A DNA stretch of 64,000 nt. It comes from Fen-1301 sp963786395 (GTDB taxonomy: Bacteria; Bacteroidota; Ignavibacteria; Ignavibacteriales; Ignavibacteriaceae). Under the pieces are notes generated by a model that saw only the letters and a list, made by a program, of their open reading frames with translations, made no database searches and was not told where the DNA came from. Shown piece after piece: positions 55,626 to 64,000 of the stretch (its first letter is position 1; the number at the start of each line of letters is the position of its first letter). Made by a program: the position numbers and the translations under genes. The DNA is taken from assembly GCA_963786395.1 (NCBI GenBank), contig CAWAZD010000010.1, forward strand, positions 1-64,000. The letters run 5' to 3'.

Positions 55626-58011
55626 ATCATTTATCGCAGTGGTAGCAGAAAGGAAGATAGATTTTTTCCGTTATCTTAATCTGGTTGTATCAAACAACAG
55701 CAAACTTTTAGTCAAAGGAAATCTCATTGAAGTATTCAGGGAGTTCAAGCTTCATGATAATATTGGTCAACTTGTTGAACTTGAAGAAGCAGTTAATAAA
55801 ATTATTGAATCAATTTGTATCGGTAATACAGTTTACCTGGAAATAAGAGAAGGTATCTGCGAATCTGAATATTATGTTTTCAATGTTGAAGAAAAATATT
55901 ATGAAGAGATAGGTGTTGTTGATTACCTTAAATCTCAGGAACAATTTGTTGAGCCGGGGCCAGATAATGATCTCCTGACATTAGACTTCAAACCATTCTA
56001 TGATAAGTTCCCAAGTATTCCTGCTACGAAGCGGATTGGCAGGGGGGTAGAACATTTGAACAGATATTTATCCAGCAAAATGTTTAATGAGCCTGAAAAA
56101 TTGAAGCAAGCACTTTTCGATTTTATTTTGGTGCATAAATATAAAACACAGCAGCTTATTCTAAATGACAGAGTAAAAACTCCAGATCAGTTAAGTTATA
56201 ATATAGACACTGCCTTAAATTATCTCAGGAAAAAGGAGGACAGGGAGCCATATATAAACTTTAAGAATGAGCTTCAGAATATGGGATTTGAACCGGGGTT
56301 AGGAAACACAGCGAGTTTACTAGTTCAAAGGTTGAGTCAGCTTGACCGTCTTCTTCATACACCGGATTATTTTGTATTAAAAGAATTTATCTCTGCTATA
56401 CCAATGTTATTTAATATTGCAATTATTTCGCCGCATGGTTATTTCGGTCAGGAGGGAGTGCTTGGAAAACCAGATACCGGAGGACAGGTTGTGTATATAC
56501 TTGATCAGGTAAAAGCCCTTGAGAAAGAATTAATAAGATCATTGCGTGAATCCGGAGTAGATGCTAAACCTAAAATAATTATATTAACCCGGTTAATTCC
56601 AAATTCGGGAGAGACGAGTTGTAATCAGAGAATTGAAAAGGTGCATAACACAAAAAATGTTTACATATTAAGAATTCCTTTTCACAACAAAGAGAACCAG
56701 GTAGTACAGAACTGGATATCAAGGTTTGAAGTATGGCCATACCTTGAGAAATTTGCAGAAGATTCTTATAAAGAACTGCTTGCGGAATTCGGTGAGAGAC
56801 CCGATTTTATTATAGGAAACTATTCTGACGGAAACCTAGTAGCGACTTTCCTTTCAAAAAAATTCAGTGTAACGCAATGTAACATTGCTCATGCTCTTGA
56901 AAAGAGTAAATATCTTTACAGTACACTCTATTGGAAAAATCTTGAACAGACATACAACTTTTCAGTTCAATATACTGCAGACCTATATGCAATGAACTCG
57001 GCTAATTTTATTATCTCTTCTACTTTCCAGGAGATTGCCGGGACTGATGACGGGATTGGTCAGTATGAATCATATGTTGATTTTACGATGCCCGGGTTGT
57101 ATCGTGTAAAGTATGGTATAAATTTATATCATCCTAAATTTAATATTGTACCGCCCGGTGTTAATACAGTAATATATTTCCCGTATACAAACGTGAGGGA
57201 AAGGATAAAGGAAACTAAGGATGAACTTGAGAAAATTCTTTTTAGTAATTCCGAAATGGAAGATGTATTCGGGAAGTTAGACAAGCCGGAACTTACTCCG
57301 TTGTTTTCTTTGGCAAGATTAGATAAGATAAAAAATCTAACATCGCTTGCCAGATGGTTTGGCGAAAGCAAAGAGCTCCAAGAGAGATCAAACCTTATAA
57401 TAGTTGCCGGTAAAATTGACCCGAATAAAACTACCGATGCAGAAGAAAAAGAACAAATTGAAATTATGTACAAGATTATTGAGGAGTATAATTTATCCGG
57501 AAAGATGAGGTGGATTGGAAAGTTATTCAGAAAAGATATGACAGGTGAAGTTTACCGCGTAATAGCAGACCATAGGGGCATATTTGTTCAGCCGGCATTG
57601 TTTGAAGGATTCGGGCTTACAGTTCTGGAAGCTATGCGATCCGGACTTCCGGTATTTGGTACGAGGTATGGGGGTCCTCTTGAAATTATTGAAGATGAAA
57701 GATCAGGGTTTCATATTGATCCGGTTAACGGTAAGGAAACAACATTGAAAATCCTTGAGTTTCTGGAAAGGATAGAAAAGGAACCGGATTACTGGAACAG
57801 GATTTCTTCGGCTGCAGTAAGGAGAATTGACAGTACATTTAACTGGAAGCAATATGCAGACAATCTATTATCACTTGCGAAGATTTATGGTTTTTGGAAA
57901 TACACATCTAATATTGAAATGACAGAAATGAATGCCTACCTGGATATCATTTATCATTTACTTTATAAACCAAGGGCAGATGATGTAATTAATCATACCT
58001 CCCACACCTAA
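55618..58011 (+). CDS. sucrose synthase
   Basis: I start it at ATG 55618 (about 797 residues), since the upstream in-frame codons lie within the preceding gene. Its start overlaps that gene by 8 bp. N-terminal cellular-targeting/EPBD-like regions precede the GT4 core from about 275: SPHGYFGQEGVLGKPDTGGQVVYILDQV. The donor-binding motif EGFGLTVLEAMRSGLPVFGTRYGGP is near 663. The enzyme reversibly splits sucrose with a nucleoside diphosphate into fructose and NDP-glucose. Pairing with SPS-SPP lets the cell make and recycle sucrose. Confidence 0.9.
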   Translation: MIKSFIAVVAERKIDFFRYLNLVVSNNSKLLVKGNLIEVFREFKLHDNIGQLVELEEAVNKIIESICIGNTVYLEIREGICESEYYVFNVEEKYYEEIGVVDYLKSQEQFVEPGPDNDLLTLDFKPFYDKFPSIPATKRIGRGVEHLNRYLSSKMFNEPEKLKQALFDFILVHKYKTQQLILNDRVKTPDQLSYNIDTALNYLRKKEDREPYINFKNELQNMGFEPGLGNTASLLVQRLSQLDRLLHTPDYFVLKEFISAIPMLFNIAIISPHGYFGQEGVLGKPDTGGQVVYILDQVKALEKELIRSLRESGVDAKPKIIILTRLIPNSGETSCNQRIEKVHNTKNVYILRIPFHNKENQVVQNWISRFEVWPYLEKFAEDSYKELLAEFGERPDFIIGNYSDGNLVATFLSKKFSVTQCNIAHALEKSKYLYSTLYWKNLEQTYNFSVQYTADLYAMNSANFIISSTFQEIAGTDDGIGQYESYVDFTMPGLYRVKYGINLYHPKFNIVPPGVNTVIYFPYTNVRERIKETKDELEKILFSNSEMEDVFGKLDKPELTPLFSLARLDKIKNLTSLARWFGESKELQERSNLIIVAGKIDPNKTTDAEEKEQIEIMYKIIEEYNLSGKMRWIGKLFRKDMTGEVYRVIADHRGIFVQPALFEGFGLTVLEAMRSGLPVFGTRYGGPLEIIEDERSGFHIDPVNGKETTLKILEFLERIEKEPDYWNRISSAAVRRIDSTFNWKQYADNLLSLAKIYGFWKYTSNIEMTEMNAYLDIIYHLLYKPRADDVINHTSHT

Positions 58012-58681
58012 TGTTTTGACTAATAAAATAATAACATAATTATTGATAGGGGGCGTGGGCACTCGGGCTCATTAAATGGTTTATTTTGAGATTTCCCGAT
58101 TATGGGAAGTATATGAGAGGCCTTAATTCTCATGAATGGTGAAATAAACTATTTATTCGGAGATAGATGAGGCTTAAACCTTTGAATTTGAAATTGGTAT
58201 ATTAATTGTTTAGCTTATTGAAGCTAAGAATTGGACTTGAAGGAGCCAATTGTTAGGAAAATATCTATCCAGCTATTGTCATAATGGCACAACTGTATGA
58301 CAATTTGACTGATATGGGGGAGAAAAGGGAGAATTAAGAAAAACCAATAAAAACTTGTAACTGGCCTGTATCTGGCCTGAATGTGGCCTCGCGCTGTAGC
58401 AATGATATAGCAGGGAAATAGGGAGTAAGGAGTAGGAAGTAAGGAGTGATCTTACCCCAATTAGTAGACAATAATTTAAGACACTATGAACAGAGGAAGC
58501 AATTTAAGCAAAAGATCTGGGACTAGAGAGGCTGTGTGAATATGACAATTGGTGGTTTTAACATAGCTATTGAGACAGGAAAGAGAATTGGTTTTTAGAG
58601 ATCAAATTTGTTAAGGATTTTAACGAAAATGCACAAATAATAGTGATTTTGTATATATTTGGGTTTACATATTTTGAGTCT
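58012..58681. other. 670-bp gap, no gene seen
   Basis: No convincing frame on either strand. A GGCCTGTATCTGGCCTGA stretch near 58365 resembles one in the 26.5-27.9 kb gap. GGAGTAAGGAGTAGGAAGTAAGGAGT (58420-58447) is a small imperfect direct repeat. TATATTTG at 58654-58661 fits the Bacteroidota -7 consensus shortly before the next gene. Confidence 0.4.
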
Positions 58682-59407
58682 ATGAAGTTTATATTAATCG
58701 TTATTTTACTTGGTTTTACCGCGGAATATTTTCCACAGTCTGATTCTACCGATGCTGAATTTGAACTGTTTACTGTCAGTTTAAATGGAAAAATCCTTAG
58801 TGTTATATCAAGTGAGGGGGATTCATTATATTCGAAGGAATTTGAAAATCCCCAATTCACAACTGCTGATCTTGACAGCGATGGAGTAGAGGAATATATT
58901 CTGACGGATTATAAAACAAAGGACGACAAGAACGATTATACGATTTTTGTATATAATACACTTGATACTTTCTACTGTGTGGATTCAATCAGGTCTGGCT
59001 TTTTAGAACCATACATAGTTTATTCAAACGAGGCAGAGAGTAATATAATTGTTACAGGTTACCCGCTGTTTAATGAAATGAATGAAGGAAAAGAAGAAAC
59101 GGCTTTTCCTATTAATGTGTGGGAATATGAAGAAGCTGCGGTTGTTAATGTAAACAAAGATATTTACGATTTGTTCGAGTCAGAAACGGAATCAATTATA
59201 GATTACCTTGAAGATTATTTTGCATCTAATATTGTAAGTTGTAATTCTTCACAGCAGGTTGACAATGTTATAGCAGCCGGGTACATAAACCTTGTAAATG
59301 CGGGAGAAAATTCTGTTGCCTCTCAGTTTCTAAAAAAGTATTATTTATGCCCTGATACTGATGGCTATAAACAGAAAATTGAAAACTTAATTAAGGTAAA
59401 TAAATGA
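58682..59407 (+). CDS. exported protein, unknown, with an EF-hand-like segment
   Basis: I use ATG 58682 (241 residues) in place of the in-frame GTG 39 bases earlier, because the signal peptide then begins properly (KFILIVILLGFTAEYF). The mature part has TADLDSDGVEEYILTD, a Ca-binding FG-GAP/VCBS-like turn, near residue 60. The remainder is not recognised. It is followed after 21 bp by the T9SS plug-type gene. Confidence 0.65.
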   Translation: MKFILIVILLGFTAEYFPQSDSTDAEFELFTVSLNGKILSVISSEGDSLYSKEFENPQFTTADLDSDGVEEYILTDYKTKDDKNDYTIFVYNTLDTFYCVDSIRSGFLEPYIVYSNEAESNIIVTGYPLFNEMNEGKEETAFPINVWEYEEAAVVNVNKDIYDLFESETESIIDYLEDYFASNIVSCNSSQQVDNVIAAGYINLVNAGENSVASQFLKKYYLCPDTDGYKQKIENLIKVNK

Positions 59408-59428
59408 GATTATATCCGGCAGGATATT

Positions 59429-60670
59429 ATGCTTAAGAGAGGGAATTTCAGCAGCCATGTTTTTTTGTTACTATTTATTCTGTTTACCTTAGTAAGTACA
59501 CAGGCACAGATAAAAATTAAGAGTTTAAGATATTTTCCTTACGGTCAGGAGACATCCTTTCCAGTGATAACTCCTGAAACTGACGGACTTGTAATTGACT
59601 TCGATGTTGATTCACAAAATGTTCCGGATTTAAGGATAGTATTCCGTTTCTGCGACAGGAACTGGCATCCTGTAAACAATAACTTCCTGACAAATTACGG
59701 TCAGAATATATCATTGAATCTTGACTTCTCGACACTTCCATCAACAGTTCAAAAGGCAAAGTATCATTTTGACGGCGTATTTCCTGACCAGAAGGGATAC
59801 GTATCATTTCCATATTCCGGCAAGTATATATTTTATATTACAGATGCACTTGATACGACGATTGTATATGGGACGGGACAGTTCATAGTAGTTCATCCTG
59901 ATATCAAATTAGATGTTACAATGAAAAAGGAACTGCTGGAGGACAAGACTTATTATCCTCTAGAACTTGGCAGGATATTTAACATTACAGCGAAATTTGA
60001 TTTGCCTGATAATCTTTTCCCGGCGAATGTTAGCAGTATGGAGATTATAGAGAATCAAAAAATACTTTACCCATACATAGCAGACAGAACTTTCAACTCA
60101 AATACCCGCCAATTCTACTGGAACGGGAACCGGACGTTATCATTTACCATAAGGGACATTAAGCCCGGTAATGAATACAGGCAGACTGATCTGCGCAATA
60201 CAGGCAAAAACATATCGGAAAATGTAAAAGCACAGTTTGATGGAATGGAATATCCGCGGTTCGATAAATTCGGGGGAAGAGATCTTAACGGCGGTAAAAT
60301 ACTGACTGACTACAATAACGAATATGCCAACTATATGAACGTTACATTTTCATTCAGACCTTATGATAATTTTTACGGCAGCATTTATTTAGCGGGGGCA
60401 TTTAATGACTGGCAGATACTGCCCGAATATGAAATGGCTAACAGCGGTGGATATTATACAAAGACAGTTGAGCTTAAAAGAGGGGTGTATGATTATCAAT
60501 ATGTTACCGCAGACAATATCAATAATCAGATAAAAAATGATAACTGGATTCAGCTTGAAGGTAATTTCTGGGAAACTGAGAATGTCTACCAGGTCTTCAT
60601 CTATTACCAGGATCCGAATTACGGTGGATTTGACAGAATAATTGGATATCAAAAACTAATAAGCAAATAG
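59429..60670 (+). CDS. type IX secretion system plug protein (DUF5103-like)
   Basis: A 413-residue exported protein with a signal peptide ending STQAQI. The N-terminal domain (about 28-150), IKSLRYFPYGQETSFPVI, LVIDFDVDSQ, FCDRNWHPVNNNFL, DFSTLPSTVQKAKYHF, is that of the T9SS plug domain family. A later stretch, IYLAGAFNDWQ and the YDYQYV turn, is an E-set/CBM48-like fold. In Bacteroidota such proteins close the Sov/SprA translocon. No other T9SS genes lie in the window. AGGA is 5 nt before ATG. Confidence 0.85.
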   Translation: MLKRGNFSSHVFLLLFILFTLVSTQAQIKIKSLRYFPYGQETSFPVITPETDGLVIDFDVDSQNVPDLRIVFRFCDRNWHPVNNNFLTNYGQNISLNLDFSTLPSTVQKAKYHFDGVFPDQKGYVSFPYSGKYIFYITDALDTTIVYGTGQFIVVHPDIKLDVTMKKELLEDKTYYPLELGRIFNITAKFDLPDNLFPANVSSMEIIENQKILYPYIADRTFNSNTRQFYWNGNRTLSFTIRDIKPGNEYRQTDLRNTGKNISENVKAQFDGMEYPRFDKFGGRDLNGGKILTDYNNEYANYMNVTFSFRPYDNFYGSIYLAGAFNDWQILPEYEMANSGGYYTKTVELKRGVYDYQYVTADNINNQIKNDNWIQLEGNFWETENVYQVFIYYQDPNYGGFDRIIGYQKLISK

Positions 60671-60673
60671 GTT

Positions 60674-61666
60674 ATGGAAAAACTAAAAATTGGTGTTATA
60701 GGTACAGGACATTTAGGAAAGTTACATACTAAAATGTTTCAGCAGATACAGGATTGTGAATTAACCGGGATATATGATATAAATCCGGATAATCTTGCAA
60801 ACGTTGCAAAAGAATTTAATACGCGTGCATTCGGGAGTTTTGATGAGATGATGCAAACGGTAGATGCAGTTTCTATAGCAGTAACTACAAGTGCTCATCA
60901 TAAGGTAGCAAAAGAATGTCTATTAAATAACAAACATATATTTATAGAAAAACCAATCACTTCATTAATTCCCCAGGGGGAAGAGATAGTTAAGATTGCC
61001 GCGGATAAAAATCTAACACTTCAGGTTGGGCATATTGAAAGATTTAACCCGGCTCTTCTGGCTGTGGAACAATTTCTAACTGAGCCAATGTTTATACAGT
61101 CAGACAGGTTATCGCAATTTAACCCACGCGGGACTGATGTAGCAGTAGTACTGGATCTAATGATACATGATATAGATATTATTTTGAGTCTTGTGAATTC
61201 GGAAGTAACGAGGATAGACGCAAACGGTGTAGCTGTAGTTTCAGATAACATTGATATAGCAAATGCGCGTATACAGTTTGCCAATGGTGCAGTTGCAAAT
61301 GTAACTGCAAGCAGAATATCGCAGAAGAAGATGCGTAAGATGAGATTATTCCAGAAAGAAAATTACATATCACTTGATTTTATAGGGGGGGTAGCAGAGG
61401 TTTACAGGCTTGTAGAAGCAGACCAGCCATTATTTACACCTGCTATTTCATTTGGTGAAATAGGGATTGGCAACAAGAAGAAAAGAGTTGTATATGAGCA
61501 GCCTGAAATAAAGGAAGTGAATGCGCTTAAATATGAACTTGAACTTTTTGTTAGATCAGTAATTGAAAAGAAAAAACCTGTAGTATCAGGAATGGATGGA
61601 TTAAAAGCTTTAAGAGTTGCAGAAATTATTATTCAGAAAATAGAAGAATCTAAAATAAAAGCATAA
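60674..61666 (+). CDS. Gfo/Idh/MocA-family oxidoreductase
   Basis: A 330-residue NAD(P)-dependent oxidoreductase, likely acting on a sugar or sugar nucleotide. KIGVIGTGHLGKLHTKM is the Rossmann start, and EKPIT (about 93-97) carries the catalytic Lys. The DLMIHDIDIILSL motif is near 160. It begins 4 bp after the previous gene and is followed by an exported protein. The exact substrate is not readable. Confidence 0.88.
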   Translation: MEKLKIGVIGTGHLGKLHTKMFQQIQDCELTGIYDINPDNLANVAKEFNTRAFGSFDEMMQTVDAVSIAVTTSAHHKVAKECLLNNKHIFIEKPITSLIPQGEEIVKIAADKNLTLQVGHIERFNPALLAVEQFLTEPMFIQSDRLSQFNPRGTDVAVVLDLMIHDIDIILSLVNSEVTRIDANGVAVVSDNIDIANARIQFANGAVANVTASRISQKKMRKMRLFQKENYISLDFIGGVAEVYRLVEADQPLFTPAISFGEIGIGNKKKRVVYEQPEIKEVNALKYELELFVRSVIEKKKPVVSGMDGLKALRVAEIIIQKIEESKIKA

Positions 61667-61682
61667 TATTAGGAAACCCGAG

Positions 61683-62300
61683 ATGAGAAAATTGAATCTG
61701 ATCTTTTGTACACTGATTATTTTAGCAATCAGTAATATAAGTTGTTCTGTGTACCAGACAATAGTTAATCTTTCGCGGCTGAAATTTAAACTTAATACAG
61801 TAACAGATTATAATATCAGCGGTGTAAATTTTACTAACAAAAGAACGATCAATGATCTATCAACTTTGGAAGCTCTTAAACTAACATCTTCATTTCTAAA
61901 TAAATCAATGCCGGCTTCGTTTATAATTAATGTTGGTGCAGTTAACCCGAACAACGGAACGGGCGGTTATCCAAGCACGAATGCTACAATAGTTTCATTC
62001 CCATGGCGTCTTTTAATTGACGGAAAAGAAACCATAACGGGTGATATCTCAAATCCTGTAACTGTTCCAGGGACGGGGCAGGAGACGGTTATTCCAATCC
62101 GGATATCTATTGATCTTTATAAGTTTTTTAACAGCAAAGATTATGAGGGGCTTGTTAACCTGGCTATGAATCTTAGCGGTAATTCGACCGGGAGCGCATC
62201 AAATATAGTAATATATGCAAGACCAACAGTTGCAACGCAGTTAGGAAATATTAGTTACCCGCAGGAGGTAAAGATTGTGAATCTGGAGTATTCGAAATAA
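61683..62300 (+). CDS. probable lipoprotein with LEA-like domain
   Basis: A 205-residue exported protein. The N-terminus KLNLIFCTLIILAISNISC has a signal peptide ending in Cys20 or so; the lipobox is imperfect. The mature part (YNISGVNFTNKRTINDLSTLEALKLTSSF, then FPWRLLIDGKETITGDIS) has a beta-rich pattern like LEA14/WHy domains. Function unknown. It follows the oxidoreductase after 16 bp. Confidence 0.65.
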   Translation: MRKLNLIFCTLIILAISNISCSVYQTIVNLSRLKFKLNTVTDYNISGVNFTNKRTINDLSTLEALKLTSSFLNKSMPASFIINVGAVNPNNGTGGYPSTNATIVSFPWRLLIDGKETITGDISNPVTVPGTGQETVIPIRISIDLYKFFNSKDYEGLVNLAMNLSGNSTGSASNIVIYARPTVATQLGNISYPQEVKIVNLEYSK

Positions 62301-62305
62301 AGGCA

Positions 62306-62374
62306 ATGGAATAATGGAGTGATGGAGGAATGGAGTGATGGAGGAATGGATTGTTGGAGGAATGGATTGATGGA
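62306..62374 (+). repeat. GGATTGATGGA-type degenerate tandem array
   Basis: Units such as GGAATGGAGTGATGGA, GGAATGGATTGTTGGA and GGAATGGATTGATGGA. Related stretches lie at 62426-62465 and 62520-62550. Similar to the array at 48545. Confidence 0.75.
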
Positions 62375-62508
62375 AACAACCCACCGCCTTCGGCGACCCC
62401 CTTTGATAAGGGGGAATAGGAAAGGAAGGTTGGAGTAATGGATTGATGGAATGTTGTATTGATGGGAACAACCCCCCGCCTTCGGCGACCCCCTTTGGTA
62501 AGGGGGAG
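62375..62508 (+). repeat. pair of CGCCTTCGGCG...AAGGGGG units
   Basis: Two copies of a roughly 42-bp unit (62375-62416 and 62467-62508). Each reads AACAACC, then CCGCCTTCGGCGACCCCCTT, then TAAGGGGGA. They are internally palindromic (CCGCCttCGGCG, CCCCCTT/AAGGGGG) and interleave with the tandem array. Confidence 0.75.
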
Positions 62509-62566
62509 AAGGACAGGAAGGAATGGATTGTTGGAGTAATGGAGTAATGGAAAAAATTAGCTGCAT

Positions 62567-62592
62567 GGATTCCCGCCTCCGCGGGAATGACA
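62567..62592 (+). repeat. REP-like palindrome, consensus copy
   Basis: GGATTCCCGC, CTCC, GCGGGAATGACAA, lying inside the 441-bp repeat-filled gap 62301-62741. Confidence 0.8.
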
Positions 62593-62625
62593 ATATAGAG
62601 TTTGTATAAGGTGTTATTCATTTTA

Positions 62626-62687
62626 ATGCCATAAATGGCAAAAGTATTTTTTACTTGATACCATTTACCCAGTCCTGAAGGACTGGG
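62626..62687 (+). repeat. composite repeat module, palindromic parts, copy 2
   Basis: ATGCCATAAATGGCA (62626-62640) and CCCAGTCCTGAAGGACTGGG (62668-62687), with CATTTA before the second part, as at 48689-48750. Confidence 0.75.
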
Positions 62688-62741
62688 CTAATTTGAGGAT
62701 TTAAATAAGAATGATATTGTTTAATTTATTATTATAAAAAA

Positions 62742-63704
62742 ATGACAAAGAAAGAAAAATATGCTATTGGTGTTGATCTTGGCGGGACCAATATTAAACT
62801 TGGTATTGTTTCGGAGAAGGGAAAGATAGTTAAAAAAACTACTGTTGAAACAAAGGCTGATGAAGGTCCTGACAGTGTGATAGCGCAGATTAAATACGGT
62901 ATTAATGTACTACTTCATGAAAATGGACATAAAATACATGGAATCGGCATAGGATCTCCGGGAATAGTAGCGTTGAAAAAAGGAACCGTAGAGAATCCCC
63001 CAAATTTCCCAGGTTGGATAAAAGTAAATCTTGGCAAGATTCTTCAAAAGGAATTCAAAACAAATGTGCATGTTGAAAATGATGCGAATGCTGCAGGGAT
63101 TGGCGAACTGATTTTCGGAGCAGGGAAATCAATTGAATCATTCATCATGATAACGCTAGGTACGGGAGTAGGTGGGGGGATTGTATTTAATAAAAAGATA
63201 TTCCGGGGTGAACGCGGAGGAGCAGGTGAAGCAGGGCATATAACAATAGACTATAGAGGAGAAAAATGTAAATGCGGTTCTTACGGATGCATTGAAACCT
63301 ATGCTGGAAACGGATATCTTGTAAGGAGAGTTCAGAAAGAACTTAACAAACATAAGGATTCAAAAATCTGGGAACTTATAAGCAAAAATCCGGATAATCT
63401 TTCGCCCAAAATAATTGATGAAGCAGCAGTTAAAGGTGATATATATGCTCAATCTATCATACATGATCTTGGAATTCGTCTTGGGGCTGCTTTTAGTTCA
63501 ATGAGCAATCTTCTTGATATCACCACCTTTATAATCGGCGGCGGAGTTGCAGGATTCGGAGAACCCTTGTTCAAGACTATAAAAGAAACGATGGCTCAAA
63601 GAGTTATAACTCCTTTGCGTCCCAGAATAAAAGTCATTCCGGCAAAGCTTAAGAACGATGCAGGAATAAAAGGAGCCTCTTCACTTGTCTTTTATAATCA
63701 ATAA
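62742..63704 (+). CDS. ROK-family sugar kinase (glucokinase-like)
   Basis: A 320-residue cytoplasmic kinase. The phosphate-1 motif is GVDLGGTNIKLGIV (9-22). ENDANAAGIGEL carries the catalytic Asp. GTGVGGGIVFN and the zinc site EKCKCGSYGCIE (about 174-185, ROK signature) follow. It probably phosphorylates glucose or N-acetyl sugars. No sugar transporter is adjacent; the sucrose genes are 5 kb upstream. Confidence 0.9.
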   Translation: MTKKEKYAIGVDLGGTNIKLGIVSEKGKIVKKTTVETKADEGPDSVIAQIKYGINVLLHENGHKIHGIGIGSPGIVALKKGTVENPPNFPGWIKVNLGKILQKEFKTNVHVENDANAAGIGELIFGAGKSIESFIMITLGTGVGGGIVFNKKIFRGERGGAGEAGHITIDYRGEKCKCGSYGCIETYAGNGYLVRRVQKELNKHKDSKIWELISKNPDNLSPKIIDEAAVKGDIYAQSIIHDLGIRLGAAFSSMSNLLDITTFIIGGGVAGFGEPLFKTIKETMAQRVITPLRPRIKVIPAKLKNDAGIKGASSLVFYNQ

Positions 63705-63725
63705 AATAATTAAAACTATCATTAA

Positions 63726-64000
63726 ATGAAGTTTATATTTCTTGTTATTCTTTTCAGTGCTTTACTCCCTGCACAGGGGCGGGAAACTACTTTGCTGAAA
63801 ACCGTGGATGATACATTAGCTGTAAGAGATACGCTAATTAAAAAGAAATATGATGTGGACACAGTTATTTATTCCAGCGCCAGCGATTCTCTTATTTTTT
63901 ACGTTAGTAAGAAAAAAATGAACCTATACGGGGACAGTCAGCTACTATACAGAGATACCGACCTCAAAAGCGCAACCATTAAGATAGATTTTTCTACAAA
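63726..64000 (+). CDS. lptD: LptD/OstA-like outer-membrane LPS assembly protein, N-terminal part
   Basis: The gene runs off the window end; 91 codons are visible. A signal peptide (KFIFLVILFSALLPAQ) is followed by DTVIYSSASDSLIFYVSKK, then NLYGDSQLLYRDTDLKSATIKIDF. This pattern, a Bacteroidota-type OstA domain that begins with Y-x-A-x-D-S, fits the N-terminal jellyroll of LptD. The start ATG is 21 bp after the ROK kinase gene. Confidence 0.7.
   Translation, partial: MKFIFLVILFSALLPAQGRETTLLKTVDDTLAVRDTLIKKKYDVDTVIYSSASDSLIFYVSKKKMNLYGDSQLLYRDTDLKSATIKIDFST

Noticed and set aside
62241..62621. Minus-strand frames across the 62.3-62.6 kb repeats
   Set aside because: Repeat-derived and overlapping the end of the 61683 gene; no ribosome site or domain.

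Overview
The window is AT-rich bacterial chromosome, densely coding, and reads as a member of the Bacteroidota/Chlorobi (FCB) lineage. Ignavibacteria is my best guess. Supporting signs are a type IX secretion plug protein, a DUF5686-type outer-membrane protein, a Bacteroidota-style LptD start, Gram-negative LpxA, and many exported proteins. Recognisable Shine-Dalgarno sites before many genes fit Ignavibacteria better than Bacteroidia proper. This placement is inference. I see no rRNA, tRNA, CRISPR array, integrase or transposase.

Layout. 0-17.7 kb: a broken YdeI-like gene, an ABC transporter pair, a hydroxyacyl-CoA dehydrogenase with acetate kinase, lpxA, an SDR, a large flavoprotein, two related small exported proteins, a frameshifted TIGR02757-type gene, an OPT transporter, a PqqD-family protein with a PepD-type peptidase, an MFS transporter, an exported protein and a small M50-like membrane protein. 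17.7-26.5 kb is the accessory core. It holds a LuxR-type regulator with a degenerate receiver, two tiny paralogous peptides with nearly identical N-termini and unrelated hydrophobic C-termini, a strong terminator, a CPBP-family membrane protease, two paralogous radical-SAM proteins (N-terminal B12-binding-like fold, C-terminal PqqD-like segment), and an exported DUF5686-type outer-membrane protein. I read this as an apparently undescribed RiPP (ribosomally made, post-translationally modified peptide) system. 26.5-27.9 kb is a long stretch without real genes. 27.9-39 kb: a large exported protein, NUDIX, PfkB-mtnA-recO (coupled), HtrA, a membrane protein, aroC and a metallo-hydrolase. 39.2-48.4 kb, minus strand: an SRAP protein and a beta-oxidation cluster whose fadN-fadA-fadE core is preceded by an acyl-CoA synthetase and followed by an SDR reductase. 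48.8-53.1 kb: a 1446-residue acyl-CoA dehydratase activase-type protein. 53.4-58 kb: coupled sucrose-phosphate synthase/phosphatase and sucrose synthase. 58.7-64 kb: exported proteins, the T9SS plug protein, a Gfo/Idh oxidoreductase, a ROK kinase and the start of lptD.

Two features cut across the window. First, many ordinary genes (including lpxA, fadN and a large exported protein) are broken by single-base indels, often in homopolymers. I count about ten, which points to residual sequencing error more than to gene decay. The frameshift in the first radical-SAM gene should be judged in that light. Second, intergenic gaps carry a palindromic REP-like element (GGATTCCCGC-N4-GCGGGAATGACAA) about ten times. 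A larger composite module (GGATTGATGGA-type tandem array, then ATGCCATAAATGGCA, then CCCAGTCC...GGACTGGG) occurs twice in the same order.
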